Below, piece after piece: positions 1 to 7,376 of a stretch of DNA of 34,656 bases; positions within the stretch are counted from its first letter, which is position 1; every line of letters begins with the position of its first letter. The position numbers and the translations under genes are program-made. The stretch spans positions 1-34,656 of the forward strand of contig JAUXQH010000159.1 of assembly GCA_030685065.1 (NCBI GenBank). The letters are read 5' to 3'. The stretch is from Pseudomonadota bacterium (GTDB lineage Bacteria > Myxococcota_A > UBA796 > SXON01). The notes beneath the pieces were generated by a model that was not told the DNA's origin, searched no databases, and was given only the letters and a program-made list of their open reading frames with translations.

Positions 1-1
1 C

Positions 2-637
2 GACGCGCTGGCGGTCGGCGGCGCCCCCGCGGTCGACCTGATCGGCGCCCCATCGCAGCCGATCGACCTGCTCACCGCCTCGATCCCCATCTGGGCGGAT
101 CGCGCGCTGCCCGACCCCCTGCCCGCGTTCGTCGGACCCGAGGCGACGCGCACGAGGCTCGGCCGCGTGTGCGATCCGGTCGTGGCCGGGGTCGCTGCGC
201 CGGCTCCGGCCGCGGGCGGTGCCCGGCCGGCGCTCGCGCGGAAAAGCTGCGATCGGCTCGGCGTGTGGCTGCTTCCGGACGACCGCGCGCGGTTCCCCGT
301 CGGCGACGAGTTCTCGGACCAGCTGCGGCTGGGGGCGGACGTGCTGCGCCTCGCCGGGCGGGCGTTCGGCGCGGAGCCCGCAGGCACCACGGCGGTGCGG
401 GTCGTCGTCCGGGAGCGGTTCAACGGCGGGCCGGGGGCGGTCCTCGCCACCGGGATCGCGCGCTTTCCCAACGCGGGGCCCACCACCTCGGTCGATGTCG
501 CCTTGGATCCCCCGCTCCCGCCCCGGAGGCGCGTGCACGTCGACCTCGAGGGGTCGCCAGATGGCGGCTACCTCCTCCTCGAGGGCGCACAGCTGCTCGA
601 GTCCGAGTCCCTCCTCCCCGGCGGGGGCGGGCCGTGA
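2..637 (+). CDS. C-terminal part of a protein of unknown function (5' end outside window)
   Basis: The frame is open from the first bases of the window to the TGA at 635-637, so the true start lies upstream; the GTG at 167 is only an internal codon. About 211 residues are visible. I do not recognise a family. The last 100 residues alternate short hydrophobic and polar stretches (for example VRVVVRERF, TTSVDVALD and RRVHVDLEG), which suggests a beta-sandwich. A Pro/Ala-rich linker precedes them. No membrane segment or catalytic motif is visible. The stop codon overlaps the GTG start of the next gene (GTGA), so the two are probably translationally coupled. The MBOAT neighbour suggests a part in surface polymer acylation or export, but this is inferred from position only. 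Confidence 0.6.
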   Translation, partial: DALAVGGAPAVDLIGAPSQPIDLLTASIPIWADRALPDPLPAFVGPEATRTRLGRVCDPVVAGVAAPAPAAGGARPALARKSCDRLGVWLLPDDRARFPVGDEFSDQLRLGADVLRLAGRAFGAEPAGTTAVRVVVRERFNGGPGAVLATGIARFPNAGPTTSVDVALDPPLPPRRRVHVDLEGSPDGGYLLLEGAQLLESESLLPGGGGP

Positions 638-2031
638 GCTTCCTCCAGTCAGAATTCCTCGTGTTCTTCGGGATCGTGTTCTGCCTGTACTGGGCGGTTC
701 ACGTTCGCGTCGCGCAGAACCTCCTGCTCGTCCTCGCCAGCGCGGTGTTCTACGGTTGGATCCACCCCTCGTGGCTGATCCTGATGTACGTGGCCGCGGG
801 CCTCGACTACCTCGGTGGCTTGGCGATGGGGCGCTGGCCCGAGCGAAAAGGGGTCGCGCTCTTCCTGAGCCTGAGCGGCAACCTCGGCCTGCTCGGCTAC
901 TACAAATACTACGACTTCTTCCTCGTGAACGCCGCGTCCGCGCTCACCGCGCTGGGGGTACCCCACACGCTCGCGCCGCTCGGAATCGTGCTCCCGGCCG
1001 GCATCTCGTTCTACACCTTCCAATCGATGGCCTACTCCATCGACGTGTACCGTGGCACGATCCAACCGCGGAAGAACTTCCTCGACTATGTCCTCGCGGT
1101 GAGCCTGTTCTGCCACCTCGTGGCCGGTCCGGTGCAGCGCGCCGGAAACCTGTTGGTACAGGCGGAGACCCCGCGCGTGTTCGACCTCGAACGCGTCCGA
1201 TCGGGGCTCACCCTGACGCTGTGGGGGGCGTTCAAGAAGATCGTGTGTGCGGGCACGGTCTCTCCGTTCGTCGACAAGGTGTTCGCGCTCGAAAATCCGT
1301 CGAGCGCGATGGTGTGGGCCGCGACGCTCGGCTTCACCGTCCAGATCCTCGCGGACTTCTCGGGCTATACCGACATGGCCCGGGGAACGGCCCGGATGCT
1401 CGGTTGGGAGCTGATGGAGAACTTCCGGCACCCCTACCTTGCGAGCAGCCCCTCCGACTTCTGGCGGCGCTGGCACATCTCCTTCTCCACTTGGATCCGC
1501 GACTACCTCTACATCTCGCTCGGCGGCTCGCGCGGGCGGTTCTGGCGAGCCACGGCCGTGACGTTCGTGACCATGATGCTGAGCGGGCTCTGGCACGGTG
1601 CGCACTGGAACTTCGTGCTGTGGGGCACGTACCACGCGGCCCTGCTGGTCGGTCACCGCGTGGTCGCCCCTCGGATCCCCGCGGTGCTGAAGCCCCGCCT
1701 CGCGTCCATCGCGCTCATGTTCGTGTGTACGGTCGTCGGGTGGCTGCTCTTCCGGGAAACGGACCTGTCGCGGATCGCGCGGTTCCTGACCACCAACCCG
1801 CTGCGGAACACCCAGGCGGAGTGGATCGCGACGGTGATGATGCTCAGCGTGACCGCCATGGCCGCGGCCCCGTTGGTCGCGGGCCTGTTCTTCGAGAAGT
1901 ACCTCCTCTCGAAGATCTCCGGCACGGTGTGGCGGCACCCCGTGCAGACGATCGGCTGGACCGCGATGGCCGTCTGCCTGTTCGTGTTTCAGCCGATGGA
2001 CGCGATGGAGTTCATCTACTTCCGATTCTGA
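634..2031 (+). CDS. AlgI-type membrane-bound O-acyltransferase (MBOAT)
   Basis: A polytopic inner-membrane protein of 465 residues, a normal length for AlgI/DltB-like MBOAT enzymes, which pass acyl groups to extracytoplasmic polysaccharides or other surface acceptors. Family signatures are clear: GISFYTFQSMAYSIDVYRG near residue 120, then FSGYTDMARG, then FWRRWHISFSTWIRDYLYI, then LSGLWHGAHWNFVLWG with the presumed catalytic histidine at residue 321. The start is the GTG at 634, which overlaps the previous stop by 4 nt. Longer upstream extensions of this frame run through the preceding gene in another frame and look like shadow. The acceptor cannot be deduced, and the usual SGNH/AlgJ-like partner is not recognisable in the visible part of the upstream gene. 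Confidence 0.93.
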   Translation: MSFLQSEFLVFFGIVFCLYWAVHVRVAQNLLLVLASAVFYGWIHPSWLILMYVAAGLDYLGGLAMGRWPERKGVALFLSLSGNLGLLGYYKYYDFFLVNAASALTALGVPHTLAPLGIVLPAGISFYTFQSMAYSIDVYRGTIQPRKNFLDYVLAVSLFCHLVAGPVQRAGNLLVQAETPRVFDLERVRSGLTLTLWGAFKKIVCAGTVSPFVDKVFALENPSSAMVWAATLGFTVQILADFSGYTDMARGTARMLGWELMENFRHPYLASSPSDFWRRWHISFSTWIRDYLYISLGGSRGRFWRATAVTFVTMMLSGLWHGAHWNFVLWGTYHAALLVGHRVVAPRIPAVLKPRLASIALMFVCTVVGWLLFRETDLSRIARFLTTNPLRNTQAEWIATVMMLSVTAMAAAPLVAGLFFEKYLLSKISGTVWRHPVQTIGWTAMAVCLFVFQPMDAMEFIYFRF

Positions 2032-2063
2032 GGGCGCCTCCAAGGGCGATTCCAAGGGCGCCC
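2032..2063 (+). terminator. Possible hairpin terminator after the MBOAT gene
   Basis: GGGCGCC at 2032-2038 can pair with GGCGCCC at 2057-2063 across an 18-nt loop. The loop and right arm include a 12-bp tandem near-repeat (TCCAAGGGCGAT, then TCCAAGGGCGCC, at 2039-2062). It starts directly after the MBOAT stop, between convergent genes. No T-tract follows, so intrinsic termination is only possible. Confidence 0.3.
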
Positions 2064-2065
2064 CG

Positions 2066-2125
2066 ACCGATCAAACCAGGTTGAGACCACCGATCAAACC
2101 AGGTTCAGACCAGGTTCAAACCAGG
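2066..2125. repeat. Short tandem repeat between convergent genes
   Basis: ACCGATCAAACCAGGTT occurs at 2066-2082 and again at 2089-2105, followed by the related ACCAGGTTCAAACCAGG at 2109-2125. The last copy contains the stop codon and final codon of the minus-strand glutathione transferase gene, so the repeat has spread into its coding end. I see no dyad symmetry and cannot assign a function; replication slippage would explain it. Confidence 0.6.
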
Positions 2126-2778
2126 AGGGTGCGCGCCGCCTTCGCCAGCTCCTCGGCGCTGCGTTGCGCGGGCGCCGGGATCGCCTTGCCGCGCTGCACG
2201 GCGGGGCGCTCGCCGATGCGCTCGTGCCACGCCGCGAGGTGGTCCAGGCCCGTCACGTCGATGCCGGACCAGGCGTGCGTGTGGGTCCAGCTCCAGTTCG
2301 CGATGTCCGCGATCGAGTAGTCCCCGGCGAGGTACTCGCGGCCGACGAGGTGCTGATCGAGCACCTGCAAGAGGCGACGCCCCTCCCGCTGGTAGCGCTC
2401 GATCGCCCACGGGAGCTTCTCGGGGGCGTAGCGGAAGAACACGTTGGCCTGGCCCATCATCGGGCCCACCCCGCCCATCTGGAACATCAGCCACTGCAGG
2501 ACGATGGACCGCCCCTTCGGATCCGCCGGGAGCAGCGCGCCCGCCTTCTCCGCCAGGTAGAGGAGGATGGCGCCCGACTCGAAAACGGGGAAGTCCCCAT
2601 TGTCACGATCGACGATGGCGGGGATTCGGCCGTTGGGGTTGATGGCCAGGAACTCGGGGCGCTTCTGCTCGTTGGTCATCAGATCGAGCGCGTGCACGGT
2701 GTACGGGAGGCCGAGCTCCTCGAGGGCGATGGAGACCTTCCATCCGTTGGGGGTCGCGGCGGTGTACAGGTCGATCAT
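2116..2778 (-). CDS. Glutathione S-transferase, Nu-class-like (YfcG/YghU type)
   Basis: 220 residues, a usual GST length, with a thioredoxin-like N-terminal domain (about 1-80) and an all-helical C-terminal domain (about 90-205). The N-terminus MIDLYTAATPNGWKVSIALEE matches the YfcG-like pattern in which Thr9 and Asn11, rather than a catalytic Tyr/Ser/Cys, sit at the glutathione site. NPNGRIPAIVD supplies the conserved cis-Pro, and FESGAILLYLAEK the glutathione gamma-glutamyl contacts. Family members act as glutathione-dependent disulfide reductases or peroxidases in the cytosol; the real substrate is unknown. The start lies 8 nt downstream of the stop of the three-repeat protein gene, so the two probably share a transcript. 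The stop lies inside a short tandem repeat. Confidence 0.92.
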   Translation of the reverse strand: MIDLYTAATPNGWKVSIALEELGLPYTVHALDLMTNEQKRPEFLAINPNGRIPAIVDRDNGDFPVFESGAILLYLAEKAGALLPADPKGRSIVLQWLMFQMGGVGPMMGQANVFFRYAPEKLPWAIERYQREGRRLLQVLDQHLVGREYLAGDYSIADIANWSWTHTHAWSGIDVTGLDHLAAWHERIGERPAVQRGKAIPAPAQRSAEELAKAARTLLV

Positions 2779-2786
2779 GCGGGCCC

Positions 2787-3614
2787 CTACGGGGCGCCCA
2801 CCTTCAACATGAACCCCTGGTAGCTCTTGCCGTCGTCACAGAAGAGCCGCCCGGCGTAGAAGCCCTCGCCCGTGGCGACGAGCGGCGCCTCGACGACGCT
2901 GCACGTACGCCCGACCAGGGCGGTGCGCGTGGGGTACAGCGCGTCCGCCGCGCCGATGTCGAGCACCTTGACCATCTTGCCGGCGGGAAACGGGGACTCG
3001 GCGGCGGCCGCCGGAAGGGCCCCCGTCGGGACCGCGGCGCTCACGGTCCCCGGAGCGTCCACGCCGACCTGGTAGAAGTAGTACCCGGTGCCATTGTCAC
3101 ACTGGACCTGGCCGGAGAACCAACCCTCGCCCGCGTCGCTGAGCGCGGAGTCCTTCACCGTGCAGTCGAGCCCGATGATGCCGGCGCGGTCCTTGTGGTA
3201 GCTGTCGTCCGCCGACACGTCGCGCACGCGCACGCGGGCTCCGACGGGCCACGGGCTGTCCAGCGTGGGCTCGCGCGACGCCTCGAGCGTGCGGCCGGTG
3301 AGCGTCTCGAAGTCGAGCCCGAAGTCGCCCAGCTCGACGGCTACCTGGTAGAAGTAAAAGTTGCCGGCTTCGCCGCACGTCATCGAGCCGCCGTAGAACT
3401 TCTTGCTCTGCGGATCGAGCCCCGGATCCTCGACCCCGCACACCAGCCCGACGATCCCCTTCCGCTGCTTGAAGAACGCGTCCGCCTTGCCGACGGCCTT
3501 GACGCGCACGACGCTCCCCGCGGGGATGGAGTCCTGGGCGAACGCCGCCCCGGCGAGCGCGAGCGCTCCGAGAGTCAGCCCACCCACACGGGCGATGATG
3601 GCGGCTACTTGCAT
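2787..3614 (-). CDS. Exported protein of three tandem Cys-containing repeats, function unknown
   Basis: 275 residues starting at the ATG at 3614, which gives a clear signal peptide (MQVAAIIARVGGLTLGALAL, ending AGAAFA before QDS). A longer open frame upstream has no better start. After the signal come three repeats of about 70 residues. Each begins with a P-x-G or similar element plus VRV/VKV, continues with a (K/T)xRxxxVG or IGL turn and a first Cys (LVCGVED, LDCTVKD, RTCSVVE), then a glycine/aromatic strand with a second Cys (GSMTCGE, GQVQCDN, GRLFCDD) and usually FYQV. The two cysteines per repeat probably form a disulfide in the periplasm. The pattern recalls small SH3-like beta-barrels, but I do not recognise the family. 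It precedes the GST gene by 8 nt. Confidence 0.8.
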   Translation of the reverse strand: MQVAAIIARVGGLTLGALALAGAAFAQDSIPAGSVVRVKAVGKADAFFKQRKGIVGLVCGVEDPGLDPQSKKFYGGSMTCGEAGNFYFYQVAVELGDFGLDFETLTGRTLEASREPTLDSPWPVGARVRVRDVSADDSYHKDRAGIIGLDCTVKDSALSDAGEGWFSGQVQCDNGTGYYFYQVGVDAPGTVSAAVPTGALPAAAAESPFPAGKMVKVLDIGAADALYPTRTALVGRTCSVVEAPLVATGEGFYAGRLFCDDGKSYQGFMLKVGAP

Positions 3615-3687
3615 GATGCGGTCCTCGAGCCGCGCAAGGTGCCACGGCCGCGGCGGGGTGTCCACGTCTTCTGGTCGCGGCAGCTTC

Positions 3688-3718
3688 GGGGGGGTCGGGG
3701 GGCTTCCGGGAGGGGGGG
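3688..3718 (+). other. G-quadruplex-type motif in a divergent intergenic region
   Basis: The 262-bp gap 3615-3876 separates the minus-strand repeat protein from the plus-strand arylsulfotransferase-like gene and must hold both promoters. On the plus strand there are four G-runs of 7, 6, 3 and 7 bases at 3688-3694, 3697-3702, 3708-3710 and 3712-3718, with loops of 2, 5 and 1 nt. This fits the usual G-quadruplex rule. A perfect 12-bp GGGGGCGCCCCC palindrome lies at 3850-3861, close to the next start codon. I could not identify sigma-70-like promoter boxes. Confidence 0.45.
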
Positions 3719-3876
3719 TCGCGGCGCGGCGGGAGCCCGTCCGAGGACGAGACACGATCTTGACGAAGCGGGAAACGCGGCGCGGATCGGGGAGCCGGTG
3801 CCCGCGGACACGTCCTCCCGCCTCCGCGGCGCCCACGGGGGCGCGTCCGGGGGGCGCCCCCGCGTACGGTAGGGGC

Positions 3877-5304
3877 ATGTCCTTCGCAGGTTCCCGCTCC
3901 CGCGCCACCCAGCTCGTCGCCCTCGGCCTCGCGATCCTCCCCGCCCTCCTCGGCTGCGTGGAGCAGCACCACCCCCAAGACGACGGATCGAAGCGGGAGG
4001 ACGACTTCCCCGATCCGGTCGATGGATGTGTGCCGGGCGACGGGCCGGCGATGGACGTGGAGGCGAGCCTCACCGACATCGCGACCGTGGTGCGCGTCAC
4101 CTGGAACACCGCCGAGCCCACGCAGGGCGCGGTTCACTTCACCACCGCGACGGGCCCGCGGCAGACCTCGCCCTCCTCCGGCACCGAGCACGAGGTGCTC
4201 CTCCTCGGCAACCGGGCGAACACGGACGTGCCGTTCCGCGTCGTCACGGACGAGAGCGGCCTCGTGTCGTGCGGGGACGAGCGCACGATCACGACCGGCG
4301 CGCTCCCCCCCGAGCTTCCGGACCTCACCGTCCTCCTCGACCCGAGCTACGACACGGAGGACCGGGGCTACACGGTCGTCCCCGTCATCCAGCAGCCCAA
4401 CACCTTCCTGGTCCTCCTCGACAGCGAGGCGCAGTACGTATGGGCGTGGGACGACCCCGAGGGCATGTACCGGGGCGGCCTCTTCAACGCCGACGTCGAC
4501 CTGTCGCGCGGCGGCATCTACGCCAACGAGCAGGCCGAATCCGCCGAACTACCGGGCGCGATCCGCCACGTCGCCTTCGACGGGACCTTGCTGGACTCCG
4601 TGAACGTCGAGGGCGGTCACACCGACTTCGTGGAGCTCCCGACCGGGGAGATGGCCTCCTTGAGCTGGGACATCCGGGAGGTGGACGGCGGGCGGTACCT
4701 CGGCGACCGCATCGTGGAGGTGGACGCCGCGGGGGCCAGCCGAACCGTGTGGAGCGTGTGGGACCACTACACGCCCGACCCCGACGGGGGCTGGGCCCCC
4801 GGGTTCTACCGGGCCGATCCCGAGGTGATGGACTGGTCCCACGTCAACGCGCTGGCCTACGACGCCGGCGAGGACGCGTACTTCCTCTCGATGGCGTTCA
4901 ACCAGTCGGTCGCGCGCGTCGAGCGGAGCACCGGCGCCATGACCTGGGTGATCGGGGGCGACGGCCTCGTGGAGTCTCCCCACAGCGTTCAGCCCCTCGG
5001 TGACAGTGTCCTGGTGTTCAACCGCGGCAGTCCGACCGACCCCGACTCCTGCTCCGAGGCGACGGAGATCGACATCACGAAGCGCGCGGTCGTGTGGTCC
5101 TACCGGAGCGAGCCCTGCTTGCTCGTTCCCTTCCTCGGCTCCGCGTTGCGCCTGCCGAACGGCAACACGCTCGTGGACTGGAGCAGCGCGGGCCAGCTCG
5201 ACGAGGTGACCCACGCGGGCGAGCTGGTCTGGCGCGTCAGCCTCGACCTGGGCGCCGCCTTCGGGTTCGCCGACCGGGTTCCCTCCCTCTACCCATCGGA
5301 GTGA
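3877..5304 (+). CDS. Arylsulfotransferase (ASST)-like lipoprotein with an N-terminal Fn3-like domain
   Basis: 475 residues from the ATG at 3877, which has AGGGG just upstream. The N-terminus has a lipobox ending in Cys27 (LPALLGC), so an anchored periplasmic or surface protein is expected. Residues about 50-145 resemble a fibronectin-III/purple-acid-phosphatase-like sandwich (VVRVTWNTAEPTQGAVHF). Residues 150-475 resemble the beta-propeller of the arylsulfotransferase families (PF05935/PF14269). The key hallmark is DWSHVNALAYD at 319-329, followed by blade motifs VARVERSTGAMTWVIGG, HSVQPL and NGNTLVDWSSAGQ. ASST enzymes move sulfate between phenols, but many propellers of this type have no proven activity. 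The C-terminal blade is closely matched by the small lipoprotein at 30999-31259. The beta-helix lipoprotein gene begins 37 nt downstream. Confidence 0.85.
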   Translation: MSFAGSRSRATQLVALGLAILPALLGCVEQHHPQDDGSKREDDFPDPVDGCVPGDGPAMDVEASLTDIATVVRVTWNTAEPTQGAVHFTTATGPRQTSPSSGTEHEVLLLGNRANTDVPFRVVTDESGLVSCGDERTITTGALPPELPDLTVLLDPSYDTEDRGYTVVPVIQQPNTFLVLLDSEAQYVWAWDDPEGMYRGGLFNADVDLSRGGIYANEQAESAELPGAIRHVAFDGTLLDSVNVEGGHTDFVELPTGEMASLSWDIREVDGGRYLGDRIVEVDAAGASRTVWSVWDHYTPDPDGGWAPGFYRADPEVMDWSHVNALAYDAGEDAYFLSMAFNQSVARVERSTGAMTWVIGGDGLVESPHSVQPLGDSVLVFNRGSPTDPDSCSEATEIDITKRAVVWSYRSEPCLLVPFLGSALRLPNGNTLVDWSSAGQLDEVTHAGELVWRVSLDLGAAFGFADRVPSLYPSE

Positions 5305-5341
5305 TCGGACGGATCGGACGCGCACGGCGACCACGGCTACA

Positions 5342-7333
5342 GTGGCGGGCCCAGGAGCCCTCATCCTCACCCTGCTGCTCGCGCTCGCCTGCGCCCCCGA
5401 AAAGCCCGCCGACAGCGGCTCCATCGAAACCGGCTCCGACGACACGGGGCGTCCCGACACCGATGCGGACGACACCGGCCCGGACGACACCGATCTGGAC
5501 GACACCGGCCCGGACGACACCGACGACGATCTCTGCACGTTCTACGCGGACGCGGACGGCGATGGCTGGGGCAGCCGGGCGGACACGTCCGAGGCCGACT
5601 GCGGTGTCGCTCCGACCGGCTACACGACCGAGTCCGGCGACTGCGACGACACGGACGCGGAGATCCACCCCGGCGTGGAGGACCTGGACTGCGACAACGT
5701 CGACGACGACTGCGACGGCGCGGTGGACGGCGGTTGGCGCGTGCCGGAGGACCAGCTCGACATCCAGGTGACGATCAACTCGGCGCCCGAGGGGTCCACC
5801 ATCTGCGTCGGGCCCGGCACCTACGTGACCGGCCTCGACTTCCGCGGGAAGGCCCAGCGGGTGATCGGCCGGGAGGGGCCCGGCGTCACGATCATCGACG
5901 CCGCCGCGGCCTTCTCCGCGGTGAAGTTCACGAGCGGCGAGGGTGCCGACGCGCTCCTCCAGGGGTTCACCCTCCAGAACGGGCGCTCCGCGCAGGGCGC
6001 GGGCCTGTACATCCGCGACGCGAGCCCCACCCTCCGTGACCTCGTGATCGCCGGAAACGTGTGCCAGGACCTGTCCTCGGCAGGCCGCTGCGAGGGCGCG
6101 GGCGTGTGGATCTCCGGGGGCACGCCGGCCTTCGAGGACGTCGTGGTGCGCGCCAACACGCACCACGCCGCCGTGTCGCAAGGCGCCGGTGTGTTCGTCA
6201 GCGCGGGGGGGCCCACGTTCACGCGGGTCGAGGTGACCGGCAACACCCAGGTGGGGGTGGAGGGGTCGAGCTTCCTCCAGGGCGCCGGCGTCTTCCTCAC
6301 CGCGTCCACGCCCGTGCTCGACAGCGTCACGGTGTCGGGCAACACCCAGACCTACACCGGCACCAGCGCGTGCAGCCTCGACGGCGCCGGCCTCTACGTG
6401 TCGGCGTTGAACGCCGCCTGGAGCGGGCTCGTCGTGTCCGACAACGCGCAGGTGTGCGGCGGATCGGGCTGCAACGGGTCGGGCGCGGGCCTGTACGCGA
6501 GCGCGTCCACGGTGCTCGTGCTCGACGGCGCGAACATCACCGGGAACACGGCGGACTCCCCCTCGATGAGCCCCAACGTCTACGGCGCCGGCATCTCCGC
6601 CTACGCCGGGGTGGATCTCACGCTCCGGAATTCGGTGGTCTCCGGCAACCGGCTCACGACGCGCTCGGGCCTGGCCCACGGCGGCGGCCTCTACGGGCGC
6701 TCCGACGTGTCCTTCACCTTCGAGAACACCGTGCTCGCCGGCAACGTGGCGGACGGCGCCGAATCGGCCGGCGGCGCGATCTGCCTCCAGGAGTACGCCG
6801 ACGCGACGCTCACCAACTCGATCGTCGCCGGCAACGTGGTCGACGGCAGCGGCACCGGGCGCGGCGCCGGGATCTTCGCCCGGAACGACACGGTGACGCT
6901 CACCCAGGTCGACGTGGTGGGGAACGACTGTGCATCGAGCGTGTGCAACGGCGTCGCGTTCAACCTGTACACGGACGTGCGGCTCTCCTTCGACGGCGTG
7001 AACGTCGTCGGCAACACCGGCACGAGCGGCCGAACCAGCGGCGGGGCGCTCCACGCGGAGTACGACGGGAGCACGCTCACGTCCGTGTGGTCGAACATGT
7101 ACGGCAACGAGAGCTCCGAGCTCTTCGGCGTGACCACTCCCGCCGTGGGGGACGGGAACGTGTTCGTCGACCCTGGCTACACCGACACGTCCGCGGCCGA
7201 TCCCACGTCGTGGGACCTCACCCTCGCGTCCGAGAGCGCGGTGCGCGACGCCGGCGATCCCGGCGCGTCCGATCCCGACGGCTCGCGCGCCGACATCGGC
7301 GCGTGGGGAGGCCCGGGAGCGGCGGGCTGGTAG
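5342..7333 (+). CDS. Surface lipoprotein with MopE-type motif and parallel beta-helix
   Basis: 663 residues from a GTG start. The signal LILTLLLALAC places the lipidated cysteine at 17. Residues 22-63 are an Asp/Thr/Gly-rich linker with DDTG repeats. Residues 64-130 carry the MopE-type putative metal-binding pattern (FYADADGDGWGS, then SGDCDDTDAEIHPGVEDLDC and DDDCDGAVDGG), whose Asp-rich loops probably bind Ca or another cation. From about 135 to 640 runs a right-handed parallel beta-helix of many coils marked by recurrent GAGLY, SGNT and GN turns, as in polymorphic outer-membrane-protein-like passengers. The C-terminus (AVRDAGDPGASDPDGSRADIGAWGG) is the cap typical of these proteins. An adhesin or polysaccharide-binding role is likely, but no catalytic residues are evident. 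It may be cotranscribed with the gene at 3877. Confidence 0.87.
   Translation: MAGPGALILTLLLALACAPEKPADSGSIETGSDDTGRPDTDADDTGPDDTDLDDTGPDDTDDDLCTFYADADGDGWGSRADTSEADCGVAPTGYTTESGDCDDTDAEIHPGVEDLDCDNVDDDCDGAVDGGWRVPEDQLDIQVTINSAPEGSTICVGPGTYVTGLDFRGKAQRVIGREGPGVTIIDAAAAFSAVKFTSGEGADALLQGFTLQNGRSAQGAGLYIRDASPTLRDLVIAGNVCQDLSSAGRCEGAGVWISGGTPAFEDVVVRANTHHAAVSQGAGVFVSAGGPTFTRVEVTGNTQVGVEGSSFLQGAGVFLTASTPVLDSVTVSGNTQTYTGTSACSLDGAGLYVSALNAAWSGLVVSDNAQVCGGSGCNGSGAGLYASASTVLVLDGANITGNTADSPSMSPNVYGAGISAYAGVDLTLRNSVVSGNRLTTRSGLAHGGGLYGRSDVSFTFENTVLAGNVADGAESAGGAICLQEYADATLTNSIVAGNVVDGSGTGRGAGIFARNDTVTLTQVDVVGNDCASSVCNGVAFNLYTDVRLSFDGVNVVGNTGTSGRTSGGALHAEYDGSTLTSVWSNMYGNESSELFGVTTPAVGDGNVFVDPGYTDTSAADPTSWDLTLASESAVRDAGDPGASDPDGSRADIGAWGGPGAAGW
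5467..5523 (+). repeat. 30-bp-period coding repeat (DDTG linker)
   Basis: A 27-bp segment at 5467-5493 is repeated exactly at 5497-5523, a 30-bp period encoding the DDTGPDDTD linker of the beta-helix lipoprotein. Copy number may vary by slippage without changing the frame, which would change linker length. Confidence 0.7.
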
Positions 7334-7376
7334 CCAGACGGACCGATCCGGCCTCCCGACCCGCAGGCCCCCGTCC

